This document shows, piece after piece, positions 44,762 through 53,653 of a DNA stretch of 64,000 nucleotides (position 1 is the first letter of the stretch; every line of letters begins with the position of its first letter). The notes below the pieces were generated by a model. The model was not told the DNA's origin and ran no database searches. It saw only the letters and a list, made by a program, of their open reading frames with translations. The translations under genes were made by a program, and so were the position numbers. The DNA is from an uncultured Chitinophagaceae bacterium. Lineage in GTDB: Bacteria > Bacteroidota > Bacteroidia > Chitinophagales > Chitinophagaceae. The stretch covers positions 248,001 to 312,000 of the forward strand of contig CAKZFX010000009.1 in NCBI GenBank assembly GCA_936908745.1, given 5' to 3'.

Positions 44762-46060
44762 CTATTTCTTCAAAAAGGCTTTAATGCCTTCCACCAGCAC
44801 ATCTAAATTCTTCGTAGTGGTGTAAACATTCGGCGTTACCCTCACACCATCAATATTCTCCCAAATAATACCTACCGTATGTATTTTATACTTATCCATC
44901 AGGAAACTGTCCAGTTCGGCAGGTTTATGGCCTTCGATGCCGACATTGCCAATCGCACAACCCCATTTTGGATGTAACGAAGTATTCAATTTAACCCCGG
45001 GTAAATCTTTTACTTTTTCCATCCAGTAATTCTTTAAATAATGCAGTCTTTTCTGCTTCCGTTCGATACCGATCATTTCGTGAAACTCGATCGCTTTTCC
45101 AATGGCTTGCTCAATAAAGAATGGCCTGGTGCCGAGGTTTTCAAACTTTCGTATATCATCCTTCAATGGATTGTCTGCCGTTGCAAACAACGGGTATAGC
45201 GTTTTGATCTTTTCTTTTTTTACATAGAGCAACCCCGTACCAATCGGTGCATATAACCATTTGTGTAAACTGCTGGCAAAATAATCAGCGCCCAATCCCG
45301 GAATGGTAAAATCAAAATGCGCAAAACTGTGTGCGCCATCCACCACCACTTCAATACCTCTCTTATGCGCTTCATCGGCAATTTTCTTTACCGGCATAAT
45401 TTGACCTGTCCAGTTAATGACATGTGTAATGTGGACGACTTTTGTTTTAGCCGTAAATGCATTTACATATTGACGCACCAGGTAATCTTCATCCTCACTC
45501 GGCAATTGCAAACTGATCCATTTTACTTTGATGCCATCCCGCATTTCCCGTTGCTTATACGCATTGATCATATTGGGATAATCTTGTAAAGCTGCCACCA
45601 CTTCATCTCCGGCTTTTAATTGCAACCCAAAAATGATCGTTTCCAGCCCTTCGGATGAATTGCGGTTGATGGCTATTTCTTCTGCATCACAACCAGCCAT
45701 TTTAGCCAGGTTTTTCCGCAGGGGTTCACGGCCTTTATCCAATTCACGCCACATAAAAAAGCTGGGGGCTTCATTGGAGTAATCGTAATAGCGTTTCATT
45801 GCATCCTGCACTGTTTTAGGCGCAGGAGAAACGCCGCCATTATTGAGATTGATTAAATAAGGAGAAACAGTAAACGATTGCTGTATATAATACCAGAAAT
45901 CTTCTTCGCTTGCCAGTTCATCCGGCGACACATTTTCAGCACCGCGGATTGCAGCTTCAAGATCACGGCTCCAGGCGGGCTTTGTTAACGATGCAAAAAA
46001 AGCGGTCGCAGAAAACAATCCTGCTTTTTCCAGGAACCGGCGGCGGTTAGTTTCAGGCAT
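44762..46060 (-). CDS. Tat-exported class V aminotransferase-fold PLP enzyme
   Basis: 432 residues. The N-terminus NRRRFLEKAGLFSATAFFAS is a twin-arginine signal. The class V fold shows Asp241 (VVVDGAHSF, pyridine-N ligand) and Lys267 (SSLHKWLY, Schiff base), as in isopenicillin-N-epimerase- and cysteine-desulfurase-like enzymes. Tat export fits a protein that must fold around PLP in the cytoplasm. The substrate, perhaps an amino acid or sulfur compound in the periplasm, is unknown. Divergent from cphA with a 187-nt shared spacer. Confidence 0.87.
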   Translation of the reverse strand: MPETNRRRFLEKAGLFSATAFFASLTKPAWSRDLEAAIRGAENVSPDELASEEDFWYYIQQSFTVSPYLINLNNGGVSPAPKTVQDAMKRYYDYSNEAPSFFMWRELDKGREPLRKNLAKMAGCDAEEIAINRNSSEGLETIIFGLQLKAGDEVVAALQDYPNMINAYKQREMRDGIKVKWISLQLPSEDEDYLVRQYVNAFTAKTKVVHITHVINWTGQIMPVKKIADEAHKRGIEVVVDGAHSFAHFDFTIPGLGADYFASSLHKWLYAPIGTGLLYVKKEKIKTLYPLFATADNPLKDDIRKFENLGTRPFFIEQAIGKAIEFHEMIGIERKQKRLHYLKNYWMEKVKDLPGVKLNTSLHPKWGCAIGNVGIEGHKPAELDSFLMDKYKIHTVGIIWENIDGVRVTPNVYTTTKNLDVLVEGIKAFLKK

Positions 46061-46149
46061 CAGTCGCAGTTTTGATAAATGTAGAGAGAAGTTTTGATTT
46101 TACCGTGATAATGGAAGAGCGCAGAGCAAACGCAGAGAAGAATATAATA

Positions 46150-46157
46150 CAAAGTTA
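46150..46157 (-). promoter_or_regulatory. Candidate -7 box of the PLP enzyme-permease unit
   Basis: TAACTTTG on the minus strand within the spacer shared with cphA, about 90 nt before the ATG. No clear -33 element. Confidence 0.4.
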
Positions 46158-46247
46158 CGAAGAATTTGAAAAATGCCCCGTCCACCCCACTACGCTATTG
46201 GCTGCGAAACCAAAATCACTTAACTTCCCTACTTAACCACTTATTAT

Positions 46248-48881
46248 ATGCAAATCCTGGAGATTAAAGTATTACGAGGCCCAAATTACTGGAGTGTGCG
46301 CCGTCCCAAGCTGATACAAATGAAACTGGACCTCGAAGAACTGGAACAAAAACCCACCAATCAAATACCGGGTTTCCGGGAGCGATTGGAAAAACTGATC
46401 CCATCCTTATACGAACACCGTTGCAGCGAAGGCAAGCCCGGAGGTTTTTTCTGCCGGGTGGATGAAGGCACATGGATGGGACACGTAATCGAACATATTG
46501 CCCTCGAAATACAAACCCTCGCCGGTATGGACACGGGTTTTGGCCGCACAAGAAGTACGGGCGAGCGTGAAGGTGTGTACTATGTCATCTTTAGTTATAT
46601 GGAAGAAGATGCAGGTGTATATGCCGCAAAAGCAGCCGTACGGATGGCACAGGCATTGGTGGACGGAACAGATTATGATCTGGCCGAAGATATTCAGCAG
46701 ATGCGTGAGATCAGGGAAGATACAAGATTGGGACCTTCGACAGGCTGTCTTGTGGATGAAGCAGCAAAAAGAGGTATTCCGTTTATCCGGTTGAATAAAC
46801 AAAGCCTTGTTCAGTTAGGTTATGGCGTCAACCAAAAAAGAATAAGAGCAACGATCGCTTCCACTACCGGCAATATTGCGGTGGACATCGCTTGTGATAA
46901 AGAAGAAACAAAAATGCTGCTGGAAGCGGCAGAAATTCCCGTGCCAAGAGGTACAGTGATCCGTACAGAATTGGGTTTGCAGGAAGCAATAGATAAATTT
47001 GGTTACCCGCTGGTGATAAAGCCCATTGATGGTAATCATGGTAAAGGAAATACGACCAATATCACCAATTGGGACCAGGCCATTAAAGCATTTGAAGCTG
47101 CTAAAGTATACAGCCGTAGTGTGATCGTCGAACGCTTTATTACCGGTTATGATTTCCGTTGTTTGGTGATCAACTACAAATTTGTTTGTGCAGCGTTGCG
47201 CACACCTGCTTCTGTGGTAGGTGATGGTGAACATTCTATTCAATGGCTGATTGATGAAACGAACAAAGATCCCCGTCGTGGCTATGGACATGAGAAAGTG
47301 CTGACGCAAATCACCATTGACCAGTTTACGCAAAAAATGCTGGACGATATTGGTTATACACTGGAAACGGTTCCTGCAAAAAATGAAAGGGTCTTGTTGA
47401 AACCAACCGCCAATCTTTCTACCGGAGGTACAAGTACCGATGTAACAGATGAAGTACACCCGGCTAACATTTTTATGTTTGAACGTATCGCCCGCATCAT
47501 CGGCCTCGACATTTGCGGTATTGATGTAATGGCAACGGATCTGCGCACACCTGTTTCTGAAAATGGCGGCGCCATCCTTGAAGTAAATGCGGCACCGGGC
47601 TTTCGTATGCATATTGAACCGGCCGAAGGTTTGCCAAGAAACGTGGCAGAACCGGTGGTGGATATGTTGTTCCCTAAGGGAAGTGCAGGACGTATTCCTA
47701 TCATCGCCGTAACAGGAACCAATGGCAAAACAACCACCACCCGTCTTACAGCGCATATTGCGAAGAGCGCCAATAAAAAAGTAGGCTATACCACTTCCGA
47801 TGGCGTGTATATCCAAAACCAGTTGATGATGAAAGGCGATTGTACAGGGCCTGTTTCATCCACCTTTGTATTAAAAGACCCGACCGTTGATTTTGCCGTA
47901 CTGGAATGTGCAAGAGGCGGTATTTTGAAATCAGGATTGGCCTTCCAGAACTGTGAAGTGGCCATTGTTACCAATGTAGCAGCCGATCACATGGGATTGG
48001 GCGGTATCAATACGCTGGAGCAAATGGCGAAGGTAAAAGGCGTTGTTCCGGAAACTGTTTTCCCGCATGGCTATGCGATACTGAATGCAGATGATGACCT
48101 GGTGTATAAAATGAAGGATGAACTGAGATGCAATGTTGCATTATTCAGCATGGATGAAGAAAATCCACGCATTAAAAAACATTGCGCTGCTGGCGGACTG
48201 GCCACTGTATTTGAAAATGGGTTTATCAGTATTATGAAAGGCACATGGAAAATCCGTGTGATGGCTGTAAAAGATATTCCTATCACGTTTGAAGGAAAAG
48301 CGGTGCACAATATTAATAACTGTTTGCCGGCGGTGATGGCCACTTATCTTTTCCGCGACATTACGATTGAAGATATCCGTTCGGCATTGATGTCATTTAT
48401 TCCTTCTTCTACGCTGACACCGGGACGTCTCAACTTTTTCAACTTCCGCAACTTTACCATGCTGGCCGATTTTGCACATAACCCGCATGGCCTGAAACTG
48501 CTTTGTGAGTTTGTAAGCAAACTGGACTACCCAAGCAGGGTCGGTGTTATTTCCGGTACTGGCGACCGGCGTGATGAGGATATCCGTGAGCTGGGGGTGA
48601 TTTCCGCCCAATATTTTGACGAGATCATTATCCGTTGTGATAAAAACCTGCGTGGCCGCACGGCAGACGAGATCATTGACCTGCTGCAACAGGGCATCCG
48701 CAGCGTCAACCCGGACATCCCGACGATCATCATCCCAAACGAGGATCAGGCGCTGGATTATATCTATGACAATCCACGGCAGGGAGCTTTGTATACCATT
48801 ATGTGCGACGTGGTAGCCAGGGCTTTAGATAAGATCAGGGAATTGAAGGAAAGGGAAGAAAAAGAGGGAGTTACGGCCTAA
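46248..48881 (+). CDS. cphA: Cyanophycin synthetase
   Basis: 877 residues, the normal CphA length. An N-terminal domain leads into an ATP-grasp domain (about 210-470, FGYPLVIKPIDGNHGKGNTT) that adds aspartate to the backbone. A Mur-ligase-like domain from about 485 with P-loop TGTNGKTTTTRL adds arginine. It makes the nitrogen-storage polymer multi-L-arginyl-poly-L-aspartate without a ribosome. Start ATG 46248 with an AT-rich leader. Divergent from the permease/PLP genes and linked to cphB. Confidence 0.96.
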   Translation: MQILEIKVLRGPNYWSVRRPKLIQMKLDLEELEQKPTNQIPGFRERLEKLIPSLYEHRCSEGKPGGFFCRVDEGTWMGHVIEHIALEIQTLAGMDTGFGRTRSTGEREGVYYVIFSYMEEDAGVYAAKAAVRMAQALVDGTDYDLAEDIQQMREIREDTRLGPSTGCLVDEAAKRGIPFIRLNKQSLVQLGYGVNQKRIRATIASTTGNIAVDIACDKEETKMLLEAAEIPVPRGTVIRTELGLQEAIDKFGYPLVIKPIDGNHGKGNTTNITNWDQAIKAFEAAKVYSRSVIVERFITGYDFRCLVINYKFVCAALRTPASVVGDGEHSIQWLIDETNKDPRRGYGHEKVLTQITIDQFTQKMLDDIGYTLETVPAKNERVLLKPTANLSTGGTSTDVTDEVHPANIFMFERIARIIGLDICGIDVMATDLRTPVSENGGAILEVNAAPGFRMHIEPAEGLPRNVAEPVVDMLFPKGSAGRIPIIAVTGTNGKTTTTRLTAHIAKSANKKVGYTTSDGVYIQNQLMMKGDCTGPVSSTFVLKDPTVDFAVLECARGGILKSGLAFQNCEVAIVTNVAADHMGLGGINTLEQMAKVKGVVPETVFPHGYAILNADDDLVYKMKDELRCNVALFSMDEENPRIKKHCAAGGLATVFENGFISIMKGTWKIRVMAVKDIPITFEGKAVHNINNCLPAVMATYLFRDITIEDIRSALMSFIPSSTLTPGRLNFFNFRNFTMLADFAHNPHGLKLLCEFVSKLDYPSRVGVISGTGDRRDEDIRELGVISAQYFDEIIIRCDKNLRGRTADEIIDLLQQGIRSVNPDIPTIIIPNEDQALDYIYDNPRQGALYTIMCDVVARALDKIRELKEREEKEGVTA

Positions 48882-48908
48882 AAATGGTTGAAAACTCTTT
48901 AAAAAGCA

Positions 48909-48940
48909 TTTGGCAAAAATCCTGCTATCCCCTATTTTTG
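48909..48940 (+). promoter_or_regulatory. Promoter of tRNA-Gln
   Basis: TTTG (48909-48912), 20 nt, TATTTTTG (48933-48940), a near-perfect Bacteroidota promoter. Predicted start near 48947, about 23 nt before the tRNA. Confidence 0.75.
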
Positions 48941-48969
48941 CACTCCCAATGAAAATTGGGAAACAGGAT

Positions 48970-49040
48970 TGACCCATGGTGTAACGGTAACACTACTGAT
49001 TTTGGTTCAGTCATTTATGGTTCGAATCCATATGGGTCAA
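48970..49040 (+). tRNA. tRNA-Gln (TTG)
   Basis: 71 nt; acceptor TGACCCA/TGGGTCA, discriminator A. Anticodon stem ACTGA/TCAGT encloses TTTTGGT, giving TTG. Stand-alone unit with its own promoter and terminator. Confidence 0.95.
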
Positions 49041-49042
49041 CA

Positions 49043-49067
49043 AACCCCGCTTTTGGCGGGGTTTTTC
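49043..49067 (+). terminator. Terminator of tRNA-Gln
   Basis: AACCCCGC (49043-49050) pairs with GCGGGGTT (49056-49063), 5-nt loop, followed by a T-run, 2 nt after the tRNA. Confidence 0.9.
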
Positions 49068-49147
49068 TTTTATAGCTTCTTTCATTACCCGATTGTGGTA
49101 TTGGCTTAGTTTCTTCTGCCGTTTAACTTGCCGTAAATTTTATCATT

Positions 49148-49822
49148 ATGAAATATTTTCTTTCGTTAGCCTTTTCCTTATACTGTTTTGCATCGTTCGG
49201 CCAGGATTGTTCCGGCTTTTATTATATGCAGAACAACAAAGTGATTGAAATGAGCTTTACCAATAAAAAGGGTAAAAGCGCCGGCAAAAATGTTTACAGT
49301 ATCTCCAATGTGACCAAAGCAGGCGGCACCACAACCGCAACCGTCAGTTCTGAAATGTTTGACCAGAAAGGTAAAAGCGTTTCCAAAGCGGTAAATAATA
49401 TGAAATGTGTGAACGGCACCATCATGATGGATATGAAAATGTTTATTCCCTCGGCACAGCAGCAGCAAATGGGAAAAACAGCCACTGCCGCCAGCGATGT
49501 ATATATTGACTACCCTTCCAACATGAAAGAAGGCGATGCGCTGAAAGATGGAAAATTCAGTATGGATTTTAAAACAGAAGCCGGTATGAGCGGCAGCGTA
49601 TCTATCGACATTACTAACCGCAAAGTAGTGGGCAAGGAAACGATTACTACCGCTGCCGGAACATGGGAGTGTTTTAAGATCACGTATAACAGCAAGATCA
49701 ATTTTAAAGTATTGGTCGGCATTCCTATTAAAATGGAAGTGACCGAATGGTATGCGCCGGGATTTGGTGTTGTAAAATCTGACAGCAATGGATTTATCGC
49801 GGAGATTACGTCTGTGAAATAA
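49148..49822 (+). CDS. Secreted protein of unknown function
   Basis: 224 residues. Signal peptide MKYFLSLAFSLYCFASFGQ, then an all-beta-looking domain rich in Thr, Ser and Lys (NKVIEMSFTNKKGKSAGKNV, ITTAAGTWECFKITYNSKIN). It ends TEWYAPGFGVVKSDSNGFIA, a pattern resembling DUF3108-type periplasmic proteins, though I would not name it. Single-gene unit with a terminator that overlaps the 3' end of rfbD on the opposite strand. Confidence 0.75.
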   Translation: MKYFLSLAFSLYCFASFGQDCSGFYYMQNNKVIEMSFTNKKGKSAGKNVYSISNVTKAGGTTTATVSSEMFDQKGKSVSKAVNNMKCVNGTIMMDMKMFIPSAQQQQMGKTATAASDVYIDYPSNMKEGDALKDGKFSMDFKTEAGMSGSVSIDITNRKVVGKETITTAAGTWECFKITYNSKINFKVLVGIPIKMEVTEWYAPGFGVVKSDSNGFIAEITSVK

Positions 49823-49840
49823 ACAAAACGCAACTTATTA

Positions 49841-49876
49841 ATAGCCTGCTTTAGCGATAAGGCAGGTTATTTTTTA
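49841..49876 (+). terminator. Terminator of the secreted-protein gene, inside the rfbD 3' end
   Basis: ATAGCCTGC (49841-49849) pairs with GCAGGTTAT (49862-49870; one G-U), followed by six T on the plus strand. The loop contains the rfbD stop codon on the other strand. Confidence 0.7.
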
Positions 49877-50747
49877 GTTCCATTATGCAAATGCGGAGAC
49901 TTTCTTTCCACTCTTTCAGTTCAATACCAAAAGCGGTAACAATCGCCGAAGTGTCCAGCACAGAATAAGCCGGGCGTTTGGCAGGTGTAGGATATTGTGT
50001 CGTTGGGATGGGATTTATTCTGCAGGAGCTGCCGGTCAATTCTTTTATCGCTACGGCAAAATCAAACCAACTGATGATGCCTGTATTACTGAAATGATAG
50101 ATACCGGGTTTCCAGTTAGCAACAGACAATTGGCAATTGGCAATGATCGTCATTATCGCTTGTGCCAAATCTGCAGCGTATGTTGGCTGACCGATTTGAT
50201 CGTTCACCACATTCAGCTCTTCTCTTTCAGCCATCAGTTTCATCATCGTCTTCACGAAGTTTTTTCCAAACGAGGAATAAACCCAGGATGTGCGGATGAT
50301 AATCGATTCTTCATTGTTTGAAAAAGCCTGTATCTCCCCTTCCAGCTTTGATGCGCCATAAACAGATTGCGGGTTTACCGGGGCATCGATTGGGTAAGGT
50401 TCAGATGCTGTTCCGTCAAACACATAGTCCGTAGAAATATGAATAAAACGGCAGTTGTTTTTTTTACAAGCGGCCGTCAGTACACCGACAGCGGCTCCGT
50501 TAATCTCAAAAGCCAGTTCTTTTTCTGATTCTGCTTTGTCAACCGCTGTGTAGGCAGCACAGTTAATCAAATACTGCGGCTGGTATTTTGCAAAAGCCTG
50601 CTCAACCGGCACTGTATGATTGATGGGTAAATCTTCTCTTGATAAAAAAACGAATTGAAAGTCAGCAAACACCGTTTCCAGTTCTTGCAATTCACTTCCT
50701 AATTGACCATTGGAACCGGTGACCAGTATAACAGGCTTTACACTCAT
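49851..50747 (-). CDS. rfbD: dTDP-4-dehydrorhamnose reductase
   Basis: 298 residues. SDR fold with NAD(P)-binding VTGSNGQLGSEL near the N-terminus and catalytic Y-x3-K in YGASKLEGE. It makes dTDP-L-rhamnose from the 4-keto precursor. Overlaps rfbC by 4 nt. Unusually, a heptad array (50116-50143) is translated in frame as an extra ANCQLSVANW-like segment just before the conserved KPGIYHFSN strand. rfbA and rfbB are not in the window. Confidence 0.95.
   Translation of the reverse strand: MSVKPVILVTGSNGQLGSELQELETVFADFQFVFLSREDLPINHTVPVEQAFAKYQPQYLINCAAYTAVDKAESEKELAFEINGAAVGVLTAACKKNNCRFIHISTDYVFDGTASEPYPIDAPVNPQSVYGASKLEGEIQAFSNNEESIIIRTSWVYSSFGKNFVKTMMKLMAEREELNVVNDQIGQPTYAADLAQAIMTIIANCQLSVANWKPGIYHFSNTGIISWFDFAVAIKELTGSSCRINPIPTTQYPTPAKRPAYSVLDTSAIVTAFGIELKEWKESLRICIMELKNNLPYR
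50116..50143. repeat. Heptanucleotide array inside the rfbD coding sequence
   Basis: Four exact 7-nt units on the plus strand: TTAGCAA, CAGACAA, TTGGCAA, TTGGCAA. 28 nt; read on the minus strand they encode the residues IANCQLSVAN in RfbD. Confidence 0.7.
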
Positions 50748-51304
50748 GCGTTAAATTCAAAACTATTCACACAATCGTTGAAAGAGGGCAATTGGGTATC
50801 CTTTTCAGATATGATGGCTTTATCAGCCGGTATTTGCCAGTCAATAGCCAGGTCGGTATCGTTATAGATGATGCCGCCTTCGCTTGGTTTATTATAAAAA
50901 GTATCGCATTTGTATAATACTTCCGCTTTTTCGCTCAATACAGAAAAACCATGGGCAAAACCATGCGGGATCAATAATTGTTTCCTGTTCTCACCTGATA
51001 ATTCAATAGAGAAAGATTGACCGAATGTTGGCGAACCTTTGCGTATATCCACCGCCACATCGAGAATGCGGCCCGACAATACCCTCACCAGTTTTGTTTG
51101 TGCATACGGCGGCAATTGATAATGCAGGCCACGGATCACGCCATAAGAAGAACAGGATTGATTATCCTGCACAAACGCTATCCCCACACCTTCATTGCTG
51201 AATGTATTGGCATTGTACGATTCAAAGAAATAACCACGACTGTCTTCAAACACTTTAGGTTCAAAGATCAACAAATCGGGTATGTGTGTTTCTACAAACG
51301 GCAT
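50744..51304 (-). CDS. rfbC: dTDP-4-dehydrorhamnose 3,5-epimerase
   Basis: 186 residues. Cupin-type RmlC: FEPKVFEDSRGYFFESYN, QDNQSCSSYGVIRGLHYQLP (catalytic His), VDIRKGSPTFGQ and HGFAHGFSVLSEKAEVLYKC. Converts the 4-keto-6-deoxyglucose intermediate to the rhamno epimer. Sits 1 nt after the upstream dehydrogenase gene and overlaps rfbD, so all three are one transcript. Confidence 0.96.
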   Translation of the reverse strand: MPFVETHIPDLLIFEPKVFEDSRGYFFESYNANTFSNEGVGIAFVQDNQSCSSYGVIRGLHYQLPPYAQTKLVRVLSGRILDVAVDIRKGSPTFGQSFSIELSGENRKQLLIPHGFAHGFSVLSEKAEVLYKCDTFYNKPSEGGIIYNDTDLAIDWQIPADKAIISEKDTQLPSFNDCVNSFEFNA

Positions 51305-51305
51305 A

Positions 51306-52595
51306 TTATAAACTCCAGTAGGTTCTGCTATTTATTTTACTGCGATACATACCTTTCAGATCAGCCACCATGCCATGTTGCTTGGTGATACCGGAAAAAT
51401 AACTGTCATCCAGTGCAGCATAGTCTTTATGCGGAACAGTAACGATCACCGCATCATAATCATTGGCCACTTCTTTCACCAGTTCAAAACCATATTCATG
51501 TTGCAGCTCTTCTGAATCCGCATACGGATCTTCCACATCCACATTTACATAATATGATTTCAGGGCTTTCACCACATCTGCCACTTTGGAGTTACGGATA
51601 TCGCTTACATTCTCTTTAAACGTAGCCCCTTTCACCAATACTTTCGCAGCTTTCACATCACCAGAATTTTTGATGATATGCTGGATCACATTTCTTGCCA
51701 CATATTTAGCCATATTATCATTGATATTACGGCCGGCCAGTATCACTTCAGCATCATAACCCAGTTCACTGGCTTTATAAGTAAGATAGTATGGGTCAAC
51801 GCCGATACAATGCCCGCCTACCAAACCCGGCTGAAACTTCAGGAAATTCCATTTGGTTCCGGCCGCTTCTAATACTTCATACGTATTAATGTTCATCATG
51901 TTGAAAATGATGGACAATTCATTCATCAAGGCAATATTCAGATCACGTTGCGTATTTTCAATGATCTTGGCCGCTTCGGCTACTTTAATGGAAGAAGCCC
52001 TGTGCACACCGGCTTTTACCACCAGCTCATACACTTTTGCAATTTCTTCCAGCGATTCTGCATCACAACCCGACACCACTTTCACAATGCTTGACAGCGT
52101 ATGATTTTTATCACCCGGGTTAATTCTTTCAGGAGAATAACCCAATTTAAAATCTGTTTTGTTGGCAAGACCTGACAGCTTTTCAATAATTGGTAAACAA
52201 TCATCTTCTGTACAGCCCGGGTAAACTGTGGATTCAAATACAACATAGTCACCTTTCTTCACCACTTTACCAATCGTTTCCGATGCTTTCTGCACAGGCG
52301 TCAGGTCGGGTACATTGTGCTCGTCTACCGGCGTAGGCACAGCTACGATAAAAAATTTCGCTTCTCTCAATACATCCAGCGAGTTGGTAAACGTAATATC
52401 ACAACCTTCAAAAGCTTCTTTCTCCAGTTCATTGCTTGGATCAATACCCTGCTTCATCAGCTCGATTCTTTTTTCATTGATATCAAAACCGATTACAGAT
52501 ACCTGTTTGGCAAATTCCAATGCAATCGGCAATCCTACATAGCCTAACCCGATCACTGCCAGTTTTTCCTTTTTATCAACTATTTGCTGGTACAT
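51306..52595 (-). CDS. UDP-N-acetylhexosamine 6-dehydrogenase (TviB/WbpA type)
   Basis: 429 residues. NAD-binding LAVIGLGYVGLPIALEFAKQ, the STVYPGCTEDDCLPI loop and catalytic Cys263 (GGHCIGVDPYYLTYKA) define the nucleotide-sugar dehydrogenase superfamily. The GGHCIGVDPYYL form is that of WecC/TviB/WbpA enzymes, which oxidise UDP-GlcNAc, UDP-GalNAc or UDP-ManNAc to the uronic acid, distinct from the UDP-glucose dehydrogenase encoded 1 kb upstream. Exact substrate not determinable here. Confidence 0.92.
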   Translation of the reverse strand: MYQQIVDKKEKLAVIGLGYVGLPIALEFAKQVSVIGFDINEKRIELMKQGIDPSNELEKEAFEGCDITFTNSLDVLREAKFFIVAVPTPVDEHNVPDLTPVQKASETIGKVVKKGDYVVFESTVYPGCTEDDCLPIIEKLSGLANKTDFKLGYSPERINPGDKNHTLSSIVKVVSGCDAESLEEIAKVYELVVKAGVHRASSIKVAEAAKIIENTQRDLNIALMNELSIIFNMMNINTYEVLEAAGTKWNFLKFQPGLVGGHCIGVDPYYLTYKASELGYDAEVILAGRNINDNMAKYVARNVIQHIIKNSGDVKAAKVLVKGATFKENVSDIRNSKVADVVKALKSYYVNVDVEDPYADSEELQHEYGFELVKEVANDYDAVIVTVPHKDYAALDDSYFSGITKQHGMVADLKGMYRSKINSRTYWSL

Positions 52596-52601
52596 TTATA
52601 C

Positions 52602-52629
52602 GTTTAAGGTTTAAGGTTACAGGTTTAAC
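52602..52629. repeat. Heptanucleotide array in the nucleotide-sugar operon
   Basis: Four exact 7-nt units GTTTAAG, GTTTAAG, GTTACAG, GTTTAAC in the 67-nt spacer between the UXS and TviB-type genes; a different unit sequence but the same period as the other arrays. Confidence 0.65.
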
Positions 52630-52662
52630 TGCGACTACAGTTTTTAATTGCTGAACCATTTA

Positions 52663-53646
52663 TTATTTGATACTTATAAATTCCTTCGGTTGTTTGTTCC
52701 ACTCTTCCGGCGGCAGGGATTTAAAATACTCGTACGTCAGTTTCAATCCTTCGCTACGGTTTATTTTTGGCTCCCAGCCCAAGAGCGTTTTTGCCTTTGT
52801 AATATCCGGCTGCCGTTGCCTGGGATCATCCTCCGGCAATGGCTTATAAATGATCTTCACTTTACCACCTGTCAGCGCCAGCACTTCTTCTGCAAAATCC
52901 TTTAATGAAATCTCATTCGGGTTACCAATATTTACCGGCATCGTATAATCGCTTAACAACAAACGATAAATACCATCCACCAAATCATCCACATAGCAGA
53001 AACTTCTTGTTTGCGAACCATCGCCAAACACTGTCATATCCTCTCCTCTCAATGCCTGGCCAATAAACGCCGGCAATGCACGCCCGTCATTCAACCGCAT
53101 TCTTGGACCATAGGTGTTGAAGATCCTTACGATCCTTGTTTCCACACCGTGAAAAGTATGATAAGCCCTTGTGATTGATTCCATGTAACGCTTCGCTTCA
53201 TCATACACACCTCTCGGGCCCACAGGATTTACATTGCCCCAATACTCTTCTGTTTGCGGATGCACTAACGGATCACCGTATACTTCACTCGTGGAGGCCA
53301 CCAGTATCCTTGCATTTTTTGCTTTGGCTAAACCCAAACAATTATGCGTTCCCATCGCACCCACTTTCAATGTCTGGATAGGGATTTTTAAATAATCAAT
53401 CGGGCTGGCCGGTGAAGCAAAGTGCATGATATAATCAAGGTGGCCGGGGATATGGATAAACTTGGTTACATCATGATGATAAAACTCAAATTGCTCCAGT
53501 TTGAAAAGATGCTCGATATTCTTTATATCACCCGTGATAAGGTTGTCCATGCCGATCACATGAAAACCTTCTTTTATAAAACGGTCACACAAATGCGAGC
53601 CTAAAAATCCGGCGGCACCAGTGACGAGAACTCTTTTTTTGCTCAT
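52663..53646 (-). CDS. UDP-glucuronate decarboxylase (UDP-xylose synthase)
   Basis: 327 residues from MSKKRVLVTGAAGFLGSHLC; an ATG at 53685 would overlap the upstream gene and add 13 atypical residues. Extended SDR with Y-x3-K in GVYDEAKRYMES, plus RIFNTYGPRM and GDGSQTRSFCYVDDLVDG. The family uses NAD to convert UDP-glucuronate to UDP-xylose. It follows ugd, whose product is the substrate, by 7 nt: two consecutive steps in one operon. Confidence 0.93.
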   Translation of the reverse strand: MSKKRVLVTGAAGFLGSHLCDRFIKEGFHVIGMDNLITGDIKNIEHLFKLEQFEFYHHDVTKFIHIPGHLDYIMHFASPASPIDYLKIPIQTLKVGAMGTHNCLGLAKAKNARILVASTSEVYGDPLVHPQTEEYWGNVNPVGPRGVYDEAKRYMESITRAYHTFHGVETRIVRIFNTYGPRMRLNDGRALPAFIGQALRGEDMTVFGDGSQTRSFCYVDDLVDGIYRLLLSDYTMPVNIGNPNEISLKDFAEEVLALTGGKVKIIYKPLPEDDPRQRQPDITKAKTLLGWEPKINRSEGLKLTYEYFKSLPPEEWNKQPKEFISIK

Positions 53647-53653
53647 AAGTTGC

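Noticed and set aside
46815..47816. Long minus-strand open frame (333 codons) opposite cphA
   Set aside because: It lies wholly inside a clear cphA, has Cys/His-rich improbable composition, and shows no recognisable domain.
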